A model generated the notes under the pieces. It was not told the DNA's origin, ran no database searches, and saw only the letters and a program-made list of their open reading frames with translations. Below, piece by piece: positions 1 through 7,650 of a DNA stretch of 31,719 nt (position 1 is the stretch's first letter; every line of letters starts with the position of its first letter). The DNA is from Actinomycetota bacterium (lineage in GTDB: Bacteria > Actinomycetota > Thermoleophilia > Gaiellales > Gaiellaceae): contig JACCTK010000295.1 of assembly GCA_013812465.1 (NCBI GenBank), positions 1 to 31,719 on the forward strand. The letters are read 5' to 3'. The position numbers and the translations under genes are program-made.

Positions 1-26
1 GGGTCAGACCCCATGGGGTCTGACCC
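1..26. repeat. Perfect 26-bp palindrome at the window edge, overlapping the upstream end of cysM
   Basis: Two 12-nt arms (GGGTCAGACCCC and its reverse complement) flank a central AT. The palindrome may extend left beyond the window. Similar GGGGTCAGACCCC palindromes are familiar as dispersed repeats in many environmental bacterial genomes (from memory). An ATG lies at its centre (13) in frame with cysM, but this looks accidental. Confidence 0.7.
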
Positions 27-30
27 CAGT

Positions 31-966
31 GTGACGACGACCGCGCCCTCCCTCCTCGATCTGATCGGCTCGACACCGCTCGTCGAGCTTCCTCGTCTCT
101 CGCCGACGCCCTCCGTTCGCCTGTACGCGAAGCTCGAGGGCCAGAACCCCACCGGCTCGATCAAGGATCGCGTCGCGAAGGCGATGATCGAGGCGGCCGA
201 GGCCTCCGGCGAGCTCGAGCCGAGGCGCCCGCTGCTCGAGCCGACCAGCGGAAACACCGGCATCTCCCTCGCGCTCGTCGCGAAGCTCCGGGGCTACCCG
301 CTCACCTGCGTGATGCCCGCGAACGTGACGGAAGAGCGTCGGCGCATGCTTCGCCTCTACGGCGCGCAGATCGTCGACTCGCCAGGCGAGGAGGGCTCGA
401 ACGGGGCCGTCCGACTGGCCCTGGAGCTCGCAGAGAGCGACCCTTCGTTCTTCATGCCGTTCCAGTACGCGAACGAGGCGAACCCGCGCGCGCACTACGA
501 AGGCACCGGCGCCGAGATCGCCGCAGCCCTCGACCACGTCGACGTCTTCATCGCCGGGCTCGGCACCGGGGGGACGCTGATGGGCGCCGGCGCGCGCCTT
601 CGCGAATCGTTCCCCCAGCTCGTCGTGGCGGCGGCCGAGCCACTTCCCGGAGACGAGGTGATGGGTCTGCGCTCACTCGCCGACGGCTACGTCCCACCGA
701 TCCTCGACGTCTCCAAGCTCGACCGAAAGCTGCTGGTCACGAACGAAGAGTCGGTCGCGGGGCTCCGCCTGCTCCTCGAGCGAGAAGGGATCTTCGCGGG
801 GGTCTCTTCCGGAGCGGTCATCCACGCGACGCTGCGACTCGCGGAGGAGCTCGACGAAGGGGTCATCGTCTGCGTGCTCGCCGACGCCGGCTGGAAGTAT
901 CTCTCCGCCGACTTCTGGGAGTCGAAGGACGTCGGCGCGGCGATGGAGCGATCGGTCTGGTGGTAG
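31..966 (+). CDS. cysM: Cysteine synthase of the CysM (O-phosphoserine/CysO-dependent) type
   Basis: PLP-dependent beta-replacement enzyme that makes cysteine in the cytoplasm. The PLP lysine lies in PTGSIKDR near residue 45, followed by the phosphate-binding EPTSGNTGISLA and the glycine-rich GLGTGGTLMGAG. The order of motifs, the ADAGWKYLS segment near the C terminus and the length (about 311 aa) match M. tuberculosis CysM closely, as recalled. An Arg in GLRSL aligns with Arg220 of that enzyme, which is linked to phosphoserine use, so the substrates are probably O-phosphoserine and a CysO thiocarboxylate rather than O-acetylserine and sulfide. An in-frame ATG at 13 lies in a palindromic repeat and would add six unconserved residues, so GTG at 31 is preferred. 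The stop overlaps the start of the JAMM protease gene. A partner cysO is not in the window and may lie just upstream. Confidence 0.93.
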   Translation: MTTTAPSLLDLIGSTPLVELPRLSPTPSVRLYAKLEGQNPTGSIKDRVAKAMIEAAEASGELEPRRPLLEPTSGNTGISLALVAKLRGYPLTCVMPANVTEERRRMLRLYGAQIVDSPGEEGSNGAVRLALELAESDPSFFMPFQYANEANPRAHYEGTGAEIAAALDHVDVFIAGLGTGGTLMGAGARLRESFPQLVVAAAEPLPGDEVMGLRSLADGYVPPILDVSKLDRKLLVTNEESVAGLRLLLEREGIFAGVSSGAVIHATLRLAEELDEGVIVCVLADAGWKYLSADFWESKDVGAAMERSVWW

Positions 967-1337
967 TTCCGGCTGGAATCGTGGCGGAGCTCGCAGAGCA
1001 TGCTCGAGCGGACGCGCCGAACGAGGCCTGCGGGCTCGTGGCTTTCCGCGAGGGCGTTGCGGAGCGCTACGTCTCCGGCCGCAACGCCGCCGCCTCGCCC
1101 TACCGCTTCGAGCTCGACATCGATCCAGAGTCGTGGTTCCTCGAGGACGAAGGGTACGAGCTCGCTGTGTTCCATTCGCATCTCTCGTCCGCGCCGCGGC
1201 CGTCGCGGACAGACGTCGAGAACATCGGGCTCTGGACCGGGCGGCCCTATCTCATCTACACCCTGCGCACAGGCGAGCTCGCCGGTTGGCGGATCGCGAA
1301 CGGGGCGATCGAGCCGCTCTCTCTTCACCTCCCGTAG
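960..1337 (+). CDS. mec: JAMM/MPN-family metalloprotease, Mec-like (releases cysteine from CysO)
   Basis: A 125-residue single-domain Mov34/MPN/PAD-1 protein. The zinc-binding JAMM signature is intact: a Glu in the N-terminal NEACGLVAF segment and HSHLSSAPRPSRTD in the middle, giving the H-x-H-x(10)-D spacing. In M. tuberculosis the homologous Mec protease cuts the cysteine adduct off the ubiquitin-like sulfur carrier CysO, after CysM has joined cysteine to it. The gene starts with GTG and overlaps the end of cysM by 7 bp, so the two are translationally coupled, which supports this role. No CysO gene lies between them. Family assignment is firm; the exact substrate is inferred from context. 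Confidence 0.88.
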   Translation: MVVPAGIVAELAEHARADAPNEACGLVAFREGVAERYVSGRNAAASPYRFELDIDPESWFLEDEGYELAVFHSHLSSAPRPSRTDVENIGLWTGRPYLIYTLRTGELAGWRIANGAIEPLSLHLP

Positions 1338-1368
1338 GGAGGCTTGGAGGCCTGAGGTTGTCTAGCGG

Positions 1369-1421
1369 ACCGACTTCACACCTCGACGCTTCCGGATCCC
1401 GGGCTCCCGATGAAGGGGTCT
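1369..1421. repeat. Dispersed ~50-bp repeat, copy 1 (R1)
   Basis: This stretch shares the pattern GACTTCACACC-CGACG-TCCG-GGGCTCC-AT-AAGGGGTCT with 30731-30782, in the same orientation. It lies in the 123-bp gap between the convergent mec and cupredoxin genes. No coding potential was seen. Its function is unknown. Confidence 0.55.
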
Positions 1422-1430
1422 GCATTAGGC

Positions 1431-1456
1431 GCAAGAGGCTTGCCTCGCCCTCGGCT
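1431..1456. terminator. Palindromic GAGGCTTGCCTCG element between convergent genes (copy 1)
   Basis: GAGGC and GCCTC arms around TT form a short hairpin at 1435-1446. It sits just 3' of the cupredoxin stop codon and 94 bp after mec. The same core occurs at two other convergent junctions (19491 and 25538). A role as a bidirectional terminator or REP-type element is inferred; there is no clear U-tract. Confidence 0.45.
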
Positions 1457-1460
1457 GCCT

Positions 1461-1877
1461 CTAACCCACCTCGATCGTCCCATTCATCTGGCCGGCATGC
1501 GGGTCGCAGACGAAGTTGTAGGTCCCAGCCTCCAGCTCGACCGTGAAGGTCTCGGTGCCCTCGGCGGCCACATCCGTGGTCACGTCGACTCCGCCCGGCC
1601 CTGTGAGGTGGAAGTTGTGGATGTCGGAGAGGTCCTCGACCTCGAGCTCGTAGCTGCCGGCGGTCACGGAGGTCTGATCGACGCTGATGTCGAAGCCCGG
1701 GCCAACGGTGCCCTGGAGGGCGCTCGCGGTGCCCGTGTCGGTCGTCGTCTCCGTGTCGGTCGTCTCGGTCAAAGTTGTCGTGTCGTCCGCCGCCTCGTCA
1801 TCATCGGACCCGCACCCCGCGGCCGCGAGGGCGAATACGGCGAACGCGGCGATCAGCGCAATGCGCAGTGCTTTCAT
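1461..1877 (-). CDS. Plastocyanin-like blue-copper lipoprotein (cupredoxin)
   Basis: A 138-residue exported protein. Residues 1-22 form a lipoprotein signal peptide with lipobox AAGC (lipidated Cys22), followed by a low-complexity Thr/Asp/Glu linker (about 25-52) and a compact cupredoxin domain. Type 1 copper ligands are visible: His87 in an IHN motif, then Cys124, His127 and Met131 in CDPHAGQM. It is probably a membrane-anchored electron carrier or copper-binding protein on the outer face of the cell membrane. The start is well supported by a GGAG ribosome binding site about 8 nt upstream. A 23-bp palindrome at 1897-1919 lies in the promoter region shared with the divergent gene, which could mean operator control. 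The redox partner cannot be told from context. Confidence 0.9.
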   Translation of the reverse strand: MKALRIALIAAFAVFALAAAGCGSDDDEAADDTTTLTETTDTETTTDTGTASALQGTVGPGFDISVDQTSVTAGSYELEVEDLSDIHNFHLTGPGGVDVTTDVAAEGTETFTVELEAGTYNFVCDPHAGQMNGTIEVG

Positions 1878-1896
1878 GCGATCTCCTCTCTCGACG

Positions 1897-1919
1897 CCAA
1901 GTAACAGTCTGTTACTTGG
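1897..1919. promoter_or_regulatory. 23-bp perfect inverted repeat, possible operator
   Basis: Two 11-nt arms (CCAAGTAACAG and its complement) surround a single central base. It lies 20 bp upstream of the cupredoxin start and 62 bp before the divergent MBL-like gene. The GTAAC-n5-GTTAC form resembles operators of TetR-family repressors (inference). A near-identical copy occurs inside glcE at 10506-10528, which argues equally for a dispersed palindromic repeat. Confidence 0.6.
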
Positions 1920-1980
1920 AGATCCCTGCTCGACTCGACGATACGCAACGGGACCCCATTCGGTTCGGTTTACTAGTGGT

Positions 1981-2670
1981 GTGGACGTCGCGCAGATCGA
2001 TGCCGGCCTCTGGCGCTGGACCGGGTACCACGAAGAATGGAAAGAGGATGTCGGGTCCGTGTTCTGCGAGACCGAGGACGGAGTGGTGCTCGCCGACCCG
2101 CTCGTGCCGCGCGGCGATTGCGCAAGCCCGGAAACCGCGAGCGCGGATTACGCGCGGCCGAAGACTCCCGTGGATTCGGAGCGGTTCTGGCGTGGGCTCG
2201 ACCGAGACGTCCGGCGAGTCGGCGGCCCGGTGCACGTCCTCGTAACGGTGTTCTGGCACGTTCGCAGCACGGCCGCGCTGGTCGAGCGCTATTCGGCGCG
2301 AGTCTGGGCGCCGAGCGCGTCGCGTGCCGCAGTCGCGCGCCGCTCAGGGGTGGTCACCGATGTATTCCGTGCCGGAGAACGGCTGCCGGGAGGCATCAAG
2401 GCATTCAAGACGGCACGGCGCACCGAGGTTGTGTTCTGGATCCCGCAGCACCGCGCGCTTGTGCCAGGCGACGTCTTACTGGGAGACGGGGCGGGCGGAG
2501 TATGCATGTGCCCGGAGTCGCGGTTGCCGGAGAAGACCGGCCATCCCGAGCTCGCCGCCTCGCTCAGGCCTTTGCTCGACCTGCCTGTCCGGCGCATCCT
2601 CGTCTCGCACGGAGAGCCCGTGCTAGCCAACGGACGAAGAGCGCTCGCCGCGGCCTTGGGTCGACCGTAG
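1981..2670 (+). CDS. Metallo-beta-lactamase-fold-like protein with eroded metal site
   Basis: About 229 residues from GTG 1981. The order of segments is reminiscent of the MBL fold: an early VVLADPL strand, VLVTVFWHVRSTAAL where the HxHxDH motif normally sits, then LVPGDVLLGDG and a C-terminal RILVSHGEPV. Only the first His of the usual HxHxDH cluster is kept, and the Asp and two other His residues are absent. This suggests a non-canonical metal site or a non-hydrolytic role. I recall similar WHxRS variants in other actinobacteria but cannot check this. It diverges from the cupredoxin gene and is followed 12 bp later by lemA. Upstream in-frame sequence back into the cupredoxin gene is not coding-like, so GTG 1981 is preferred. 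The substrate is unknown. Confidence 0.6.
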   Translation: MDVAQIDAGLWRWTGYHEEWKEDVGSVFCETEDGVVLADPLVPRGDCASPETASADYARPKTPVDSERFWRGLDRDVRRVGGPVHVLVTVFWHVRSTAALVERYSARVWAPSASRAAVARRSGVVTDVFRAGERLPGGIKAFKTARRTEVVFWIPQHRALVPGDVLLGDGAGGVCMCPESRLPEKTGHPELAASLRPLLDLPVRRILVSHGEPVLANGRRALAAALGRP

Positions 2671-2673
2671 ACT
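2668..2673 (+). promoter_or_regulatory. Candidate -10 box (TAGACT) for lemA
   Basis: TAGACT overlaps the stop codon of the MBL-like gene and ends 9 nt before the lemA GTG. No convincing -35 was seen. It fits the leaderless pattern seen at many genes in the window. Confidence 0.35.
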
Positions 2674-2682
2674 CGAGCGGCG

Positions 2683-3237
2683 GTGCTCTGGCTCTGGATC
2701 CTGATCGGCGTCGTCGCGCTCGTCGCGCTCTTCGCCGTCGTCGGCTACAACCGGCTCGTCCGGCTCCGAAACGAAGTCGACACCGGCTGGGCGAACATCG
2801 ACGTGCAGCTGCAGCGCCGCGCCGACCTGATCCCGAACCTGGTCGAGACCGTGCGGGCGTACGCGGCCCACGAGCGCGGAGTCTTCGAGGAAGTCACTCG
2901 TGCGCGGGCTGCCCTCCAGCAGGCCGGCACCCCGGGGACGGCGGCAGATGCGAACGAAGGCCTGACGATCGCGATCGGGCGGCTGTTCGCGGTGGCGGAG
3001 GCGTACCCCGAGCTCAAGGCGTCGGAGAGCTTCCTGCAGCTTCAAGAGGACCTGACCGACACCGAGGACAAGATCTCAGCGGCCCGCCGCTACTACAACG
3101 CGACCGTGATGCGCTTCAACACCGCGGTCCAGAGCATCCCGTGGCTCCTCGTGGCCTCGCCTCTCGGCTTTCACGCGCGGGAGTTCTTCTCCGCCCATGG
3201 CGACACGGCGCTGCCGCAAGTCTCGTTCGGCTACTAA
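2683..3237 (+). CDS. lemA: LemA family protein
   Basis: 184 residues starting at GTG. Residues 1-22 form one hydrophobic membrane segment. The rest is a helical, charged domain with the family hallmarks YNRLVRLRNEVDTGWANIDVQLQRR (written here only as its start, YNRLVRLRNEV) and DLIPNLVETVRAYAAHE, plus a late RRYYNATVMRFNT. LemA proteins are membrane-anchored helical bundles of unclear molecular role that often sit next to M48 (HtpX/Ste24-like) proteases, as here. A joint role in envelope protein quality control is inferred. The stop codon is directly followed by a hairpin. Confidence 0.9.
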   Translation: MLWLWILIGVVALVALFAVVGYNRLVRLRNEVDTGWANIDVQLQRRADLIPNLVETVRAYAAHERGVFEEVTRARAALQQAGTPGTAADANEGLTIAIGRLFAVAEAYPELKASESFLQLQEDLTDTEDKISAARRYYNATVMRFNTAVQSIPWLLVASPLGFHAREFFSAHGDTALPQVSFGY

Positions 3238-3240
3238 TTG

Positions 3241-3281
3241 GCGCAGAACGGAATCCGCTAGCACGGATTTCGTTCGCGCAA
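3241..3281. terminator. Post-stop hairpin after lemA (family copy 1)
   Basis: AACGGAATCCG (3247-3257) pairs with CGGATTTCGTT (3264-3274) with one G-T wobble and a 6-nt loop (CTAGCA). GCGCA-type flanks extend the symmetry. A near-identical hairpin follows the stop codon of the parvulin gene at the other end of the window (30798-30827). There is no U-tract, so a terminator or mRNA 3'-end stabiliser role is inferred. A second GC-rich hairpin (CGGCGC-TTTC-GCGCCG) lies at 3293-3308. Confidence 0.5.
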
Positions 3282-3335
3282 GATCCCTAAAGCGGCGCTT
3301 TCGCGCCGGGTCGCCACGAGTTCAAATCAGATGAC

Positions 3336-4298
3336 GTGACCCTCCAGGAGCAGATTCGGGCGAACCGCCTCAAGAGCGCGATCGTGGTCTTCGGCTTCGT
3401 CCTGCTCCTACTCGTACTCGCGGCGCTGATCGGTTTCGCCTTCGACATCTCGCTGGGCGTCATCGCCGTCGTCGGCGCGGTTGCGTACGGGATCTTCGCG
3501 CTCGTCCGCTCACGGAGCATGGTCTCCCGCCTGACCGGCGCGCAGGAGGTCGCCCCAGAGGCGATCAGGCCCCTGCGCAGGCTGGTGGAGAACGTCTCGA
3601 TCGCAGCCGGCCTGCCGGTGACTCCGGAGGTTCGGATCGTCGAGGACGCGGCGCCGAACGCGTTCGCGGCGGGGCTCCGCCCTCAGACGAGCTACGTCGG
3701 CGTAACGACCGGACTCCTCGCGACCATGCCACAGCGCGAGCTCGAGGCGGTTCTCGCGCACGAGGTCTCCCACATACGAAATCGCGACACCTACCTGATG
3801 ACCATGGCGCTCGTCTTCGCCGGCGTCATCGCGCTGATCGCGGATATCGGCTTCCGCTCGATCGCGTATGGCGGACGCTCTCGCAGAGGAGGCGTGATCG
3901 TTCTCGTTCTCGCGCTCGTTGGCTTTCTGCTCGCGCCCTACGCCGCGCTGCTCCTGCGCCTGAGCCTCTCGAGACGCCGCGAGTTTCTCGCAGACGCGGG
4001 CGCGGCCGAAATGCTGAACGACCCCGAGGCTATGGCGCTGGCGCTGCGCCGGCTCGAGCGGAACTCGACGACCATCGCCTATGCGGATGCCTCGACGGCG
4101 CATTTGTGGGTCGAGAGCCCGACCGACCGGCTCGACTCCGACCGGCGCGGAGTCCTCGCGCTCTCGAGCCTCTTCAACACGCATCCTCCCATGCAGTCGC
4201 GCATCGAGGCGCTCGAGGAAGCCGGGGGGTTCCGGCTGCCCGAGGAGCTTCCGTCCGGCGAGTCGTTCGGCGTCGAGCACGGCCTAGTTCATGCCTGA
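3336..4298 (+). CDS. htpX: M48-family membrane metalloprotease (HtpX-like)
   Basis: 320 residues from GTG 3336. Two hydrophobic segments lie at about 12-60 and two more at about 150-205. The zinc motif HEVSH is at residues 142-146, and the downstream ligand Glu216 is in RREFLAD. This gives the standard M48B layout of a protease embedded in the cytoplasmic membrane that clears misfolded membrane proteins. The C-terminal region has the usual HPPMQSRIEALE segment. It follows lemA by 98 bp, a common pairing. No obvious ribosome binding site or -10 box was recognised. The family call is firm; a stress role is inferred from homologues. Confidence 0.92.
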   Translation: MTLQEQIRANRLKSAIVVFGFVLLLLVLAALIGFAFDISLGVIAVVGAVAYGIFALVRSRSMVSRLTGAQEVAPEAIRPLRRLVENVSIAAGLPVTPEVRIVEDAAPNAFAAGLRPQTSYVGVTTGLLATMPQRELEAVLAHEVSHIRNRDTYLMTMALVFAGVIALIADIGFRSIAYGGRSRRGGVIVLVLALVGFLLAPYAALLLRLSLSRRREFLADAGAAEMLNDPEAMALALRRLERNSTTIAYADASTAHLWVESPTDRLDSDRRGVLALSSLFNTHPPMQSRIEALEEAGGFRLPEELPSGESFGVEHGLVHA

Positions 4299-4392
4299 CC
4301 TGAGACCCCGACCGGGCGTCCCCTTGCAGCGGCTTGGAGCGACAATGCGCCCAATCAGGTAAACGCCCTTTAGGTATGAGGCGATTCGGGTC

Positions 4393-4398
4393 GATAAT
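4393..4398 (+). promoter_or_regulatory. Candidate -10 box (GATAAT) for the acyl-CoA-synthetase-like gene
   Basis: GATAAT ends 9 nt before GTG 4408. TTTAGG lies about 18 nt further upstream as a weak -35 candidate. A leaderless or nearly leaderless transcript is inferred. Confidence 0.4.
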
Positions 4399-4407
4399 GG
4401 TCGTGCC

Positions 4408-7392
4408 GTGAAGAAGCTTCGCATCGGTCGCCGCAGCGCGCAACGAGGAGGGCTTCCGTCCTCGCCCCTCGAGCTCGCGCTCTATCCCGCGATCGCGGAT
4501 GGCCGCTGGCAGATCCCGGAGAGGTTCAACTTCACGCGTGACGTCGTGGAGGCGCTCGCCCTCGACCCGAAGCGACAGGCGGTGACGGTGCTCGGCGAGG
4601 ACGGTGTCATCGAGCCGCGGAGCTTCCTCCAGCTGGCCGAGAGAAGCGCACGCTGGAGCTCACTGTTACGCGAGCGCGGCGTCAGGCCAGGCGATCGCGT
4701 GCTGGTGCTCGTGGGAACGAATGTCGACTGGCTCGAGATCGTGCTCGCGTGCCTGAAGGTGGGCGCCGTCGTGGCGCCGGCGCCCGTGACCGTGTCGGCG
4801 TCGACGCTCGACGATCGCATGACGACCACGAGCCCACGCCTGGTCGTCGCCGCTCGAGCGGCAGAGCCGGAGATCGTGCGCATGTCCGATAGCCCTCACC
4901 TCCTGTACGTGGACGAGGCGCACCCGCTTCTACTCGGCGCGCCCGAGCAGGCGCCGACGCACGACTCCTCGTCCCGCGATCTCGCGTTCGTGCTGACGAG
5001 CGCGGGAACCGTCGGGGGCCCCCACCTCGTCTCCCACACGAATGCGTCGGTGTTCGCCACCCGTGTGGCCGCCGAGTACTGGCTCGACGCAAGCCGTGGC
5101 GACGCCGTCTGGTCCACCGCTCCCCCGGGCTCTCCGAACAGCATCTGGCACGCGCTTCTCGGCCCCTGGTCACGCGGCGCCGAGACGTTGCTCCACGAGG
5201 GCGAATTCGAGCCACTGGAACGACTCGACCTCATCTATCGCTTCGGTACGACGATTCTCAACCAGAGTCCCGCCGAGTACGCTGCGCTGGCTCGACAACC
5301 CGAGCTCGGACGCTTCCGACCGCCACAGCTGCGGAGGTTGGTCTCGACGGGGGACTATCTCGACCCCGAGGTGAGCGCGGTCTTCGAGGAGACATGGGGC
5401 CTCGTCATCCACGACGGCTACTCGCAGACGGAGACGAACGTCGTCGTCGGAAACGGGGCGGAAGCGGGCTTCAAGCCGGGATCGCTCGGGCTTCCATTGC
5501 CGGGACATCAGGTCGTGGTGGTCGATGACGGCGGCAACCCGGTCCCGCCCGGCGCCGAGGGCGAGCTGGCCGTCCGGGGCCGAACTCCCACGTTGTTCGC
5601 GGGGTACTGGGAGGCGGCGGACAAGACGAAAGAGGCATTCCGCGGTGACTGGTACATGACCGGTGACGTGGCGACGGCTGACGCGGACGGATTCCTCTGG
5701 TATCTCGGACGAGCGGCGGACATGCTCACGAGCCGCGGCGAGCGCTTCGGCCCGTACGCAAGCGAGCGCGCGCTTCGTCTGCACGACGCCATCACCGCGA
5801 GCGCTGTCGTGGGCGTGCGCGATCTCGAGCGTGGCGGGCAGTTCTTGAGGGCATTCGTCGTCCTGGCGCCAGGCGTCGAGGGCTCGGTCGCGCTGGAGGC
5901 CGAGATCCGCCAGGACATGGCGCAGTCGCTAGCCGAACACGAACTCCCGCGCGACATCGAGTTCGTCGACGAGCTGCCGACCGCGCCGGGCGACAAGGTT
6001 CGGCGCCTCGAGCTTCGAGAGCGACTCGTCGTCGGGCGACCGCTGTGGGAGATGCCGCCGACGACCGAGCTCGAGCTGGGGTTCCTCGAGCCTGCGGAGG
6101 CGAAGCCGGCGTGGGACGACGCCGTCGGAGGGTGGACGCTGACAAGCCCGGAATCCGAGCCGATGGAGGACGCAGACGCGGAGGCAGACGGGCTTCCCGA
6201 TTACATCGTGGCGCCGGAGCCGGAGCTCCAGCCGGAGCCGGAGCCGGTCGCCTACTTCGAAGCATTCGAGCCGACGCCGACTGTCGAGCTCGTCCCTGAG
6301 CCAGAGCCGTTCTTCGAGGCAGAGCCGGTCCTCGAGGCACAGCCGGTCCTCGAGGCACAGCCCGTCTTCGAGGCAGAGCCGGTCCTCGATGCAGAGCCGG
6401 AGCCCGACCCGGAACCGGAGCCGGAGTTCGAAGCCGGGGCCGAGCCCGTCGTGGAAGCGGCGCCAGAGCTCGAGGCTGTTACCGAGGCGGCGCCGGAAGA
6501 GACGATCTTCGAGCCGATGCCGCCGCCGAAGCCGTTCGTCGAGCTGGCGCCTGAGCCGGAACCCGTCGACTCTGCCGTCGAGTCGGTGCCCGAGCCAGAA
6601 CCCGTGGCCGAGCCGGTGCTCGCGCCGGAAGCGGTCACGGAGCCGGCGCCGGAGCCCGAGCCGGAGCCCATGCCAGAGCCAGAGCCAGAGCCGGAGCCGG
6701 AGCCCGCACACGAACCGGCTCCGATCGCGGCCTTCGAGCCAAATCACGTGCCGGAGTTCGGTATCGAGCCGGAGCAGGAGCCGGAGCCGATAGTGACGAG
6801 AGACCCGGCCCAGGATCTGGAAGCGCCGCGCGAGCCCGAGCCGCTGCCGGACTTCGTGGTCGACTCGAGGCGGGATCCAGCACCGGTCACAAAGGCGCCG
6901 CAACCGGTGTCGGCACTCGAGCCCGAGCCGGATCTGGGCCCCCTGCCCGACTACGTGGTCGATCCGGACATGCCCCGCCAGCCGATCGAGAAAAAGCCCC
7001 TGCCGCGTCCGGCGCCCCTGCTCGGAGCCGAGGCCGAGAAAAGTGTCGCTCCGGAACCCGCCGAGCCCTCGATCGTCGGGCTTGGCCTTCCGCCGCTCGC
7101 CAAGTTTCCCTCCTTGGCCAAAGGCGCAGATCAGGACGACGCCGGGCCAGACTCCGCGCGCCCGCCCAAGGAGAGGCGTCCGCGATCCGCGCCTGTGTCC
7201 GGCCGCAAAGGGCGCCGGGAGCGATCCGCCAAAGACCCGGGTGACGAGCCGGAGGCGGTGAGCTGGATGGACGGCCTGTCGTCACGGCTCAGCGCGTACA
7301 GCTTGGCCGACGACGAGCCGCCCGCGGCGAGCTCCCAGGACAGCAAGTCGGAGCCTGAGGACACCGAGGAGGAAGAGACCTTCCCGAACTAG
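4408..7392 (+). CDS. Acyl-CoA-synthetase-like (AMP-binding) protein with a ~430-residue Glu/Pro-rich tail
   Basis: 994 residues. Residues ~1-550 are an ANL adenylate-forming domain: the YSQTE motif at 338-342, TGD at 418-420, a GRAADM hinge motif soon after, and the C-terminal catalytic Lys candidate K530 in APGDKVRR. It resembles benzoate/medium-chain acyl-CoA ligases. The ATP-phosphate loop is unusual: [10 protein letters not shown] (197-206) replaces the usual TSGTTGxPK, losing the lysine. From about 560 to 994 the protein is acidic and highly repetitive ([15 protein letters not shown]), ending in a basic then acidic stretch. Three copies of an LPD(Y/F)(I/V)V motif lie at 596, 813 and 846. 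The tail is presumably disordered and may bind partners or the cell surface, but no signal peptide is present. The acyl substrate is not predictable and activity is uncertain. Base composition matches the neighbours. Confidence 0.8.
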   Translation: MKKLRIGRRSAQRGGLPSSPLELALYPAIADGRWQIPERFNFTRDVVEALALDPKRQAVTVLGEDGVIEPRSFLQLAERSARWSSLLRERGVRPGDRVLVLVGTNVDWLEIVLACLKVGAVVAPAPVTVSASTLDDRMTTTSPRLVVAARAAEPEIVRMSDSPHLLYVDEAHPLLLGAPEQAPTHDSSSRDLAFVLTSAGTVGGPHLVSHTNASVFATRVAAEYWLDASRGDAVWSTAPPGSPNSIWHALLGPWSRGAETLLHEGEFEPLERLDLIYRFGTTILNQSPAEYAALARQPELGRFRPPQLRRLVSTGDYLDPEVSAVFEETWGLVIHDGYSQTETNVVVGNGAEAGFKPGSLGLPLPGHQVVVVDDGGNPVPPGAEGELAVRGRTPTLFAGYWEAADKTKEAFRGDWYMTGDVATADADGFLWYLGRAADMLTSRGERFGPYASERALRLHDAITASAVVGVRDLERGGQFLRAFVVLAPGVEGSVALEAEIRQDMAQSLAEHELPRDIEFVDELPTAPGDKVRRLELRERLVVGRPLWEMPPTTELELGFLEPAEAKPAWDDAVGGWTLTSPESEPMEDADAEADGLPDYIVAPEPELQPEPEPVAYFEAFEPTPTVELVPEPEPFFEAEPVLEAQPVLEAQPVFEAEPVLDAEPEPDPEPEPEFEAGAEPVVEAAPELEAVTEAAPEETIFEPMPPPKPFVELAPEPEPVDSAVESVPEPEPVAEPVLAPEAVTEPAPEPEPEPMPEPEPEPEPEPAHEPAPIAAFEPNHVPEFGIEPEQEPEPIVTRDPAQDLEAPREPEPLPDFVVDSRRDPAPVTKAPQPVSALEPEPDLGPLPDYVVDPDMPRQPIEKKPLPRPAPLLGAEAEKSVAPEPAEPSIVGLGLPPLAKFPSLAKGADQDDAGPDSARPPKERRPRSAPVSGRKGRRERSAKDPGDEPEAVSWMDGLSSRLSAYSLADDEPPAASSQDSKSEPEDTEEEETFPN

Positions 7393-7425
7393 CGACGACG
7401 TCGCTCGTCATCTCCGTCGAGCGTC

Positions 7426-7431
7426 TAGCCT
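7426..7431 (+). promoter_or_regulatory. Candidate -10 box (TAGCCT), leaderless GTG start
   Basis: TAGCCT ends 6 nt before GTG 7438, the spacing expected if transcription begins at the start codon. Confidence 0.45.
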
Positions 7432-7437
7432 GCAACG

Positions 7438-7650
7438 GTGACCGATCAGGCCACGGTGAGCCTGCGTCGCTGGCTGCGCCGCCAGCTCCGGCAGCCGAAT
7501 CCGCTCCGCGAGCATCTGGAGGCAGCCGTCGAGAACGACGATCCTGCGGAGGCTCGCCGTTTGGTGTCGCGCATCCCGTTCACCGCTGCTCAGCACCGCC
7601 ATGTCGAGGGCCTCATCGCCCGCTGGGAGAGAGCCCGTAGTGAGCGATAG
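7438..7650 (+). CDS. Small hypothetical protein, 70 aa
   Basis: A basic, Arg-rich, probably helical soluble protein with no membrane segment or cysteines. The sequence LREHLEAAVENDDPAEARRLVSRIP suggests (from its start, LREHLEAAVENDDPAEA) a short alpha-helical repeat. I do not recognise a family. The start GTG is supported by a TAGCCT box 6 nt upstream, and the 3' end overlaps the following SnoaL-like gene by 11 bp, which supports translation and a shared transcript. Function unknown. Confidence 0.55.
   Translation: MTDQATVSLRRWLRRQLRQPNPLREHLEAAVENDDPAEARRLVSRIPFTAAQHRHVEGLIARWERARSER

Noticed and set aside
2037..3290. A 417-codon plus-strand frame overlapping the MBL-like and lemA genes
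   Set aside because: Arg/Ala-rich out-of-frame translation; lemA and the MBL-like protein in another frame have recognisable family motifs.
3293..3330. tRNA-like 3' half with GAGTTCAAATC before htpX
   Set aside because: The flanking bases do not pair into a T-stem or acceptor stem, and no D or anticodon arm precedes it.
5929..6903. A 324-codon minus-strand frame of Arg/Leu repeats antisense to the acyl-CoA-synthetase tail
   Set aside because: The repeats are simply the complement of the Glu/Pro-coding repeats. No start signal or family features were seen.
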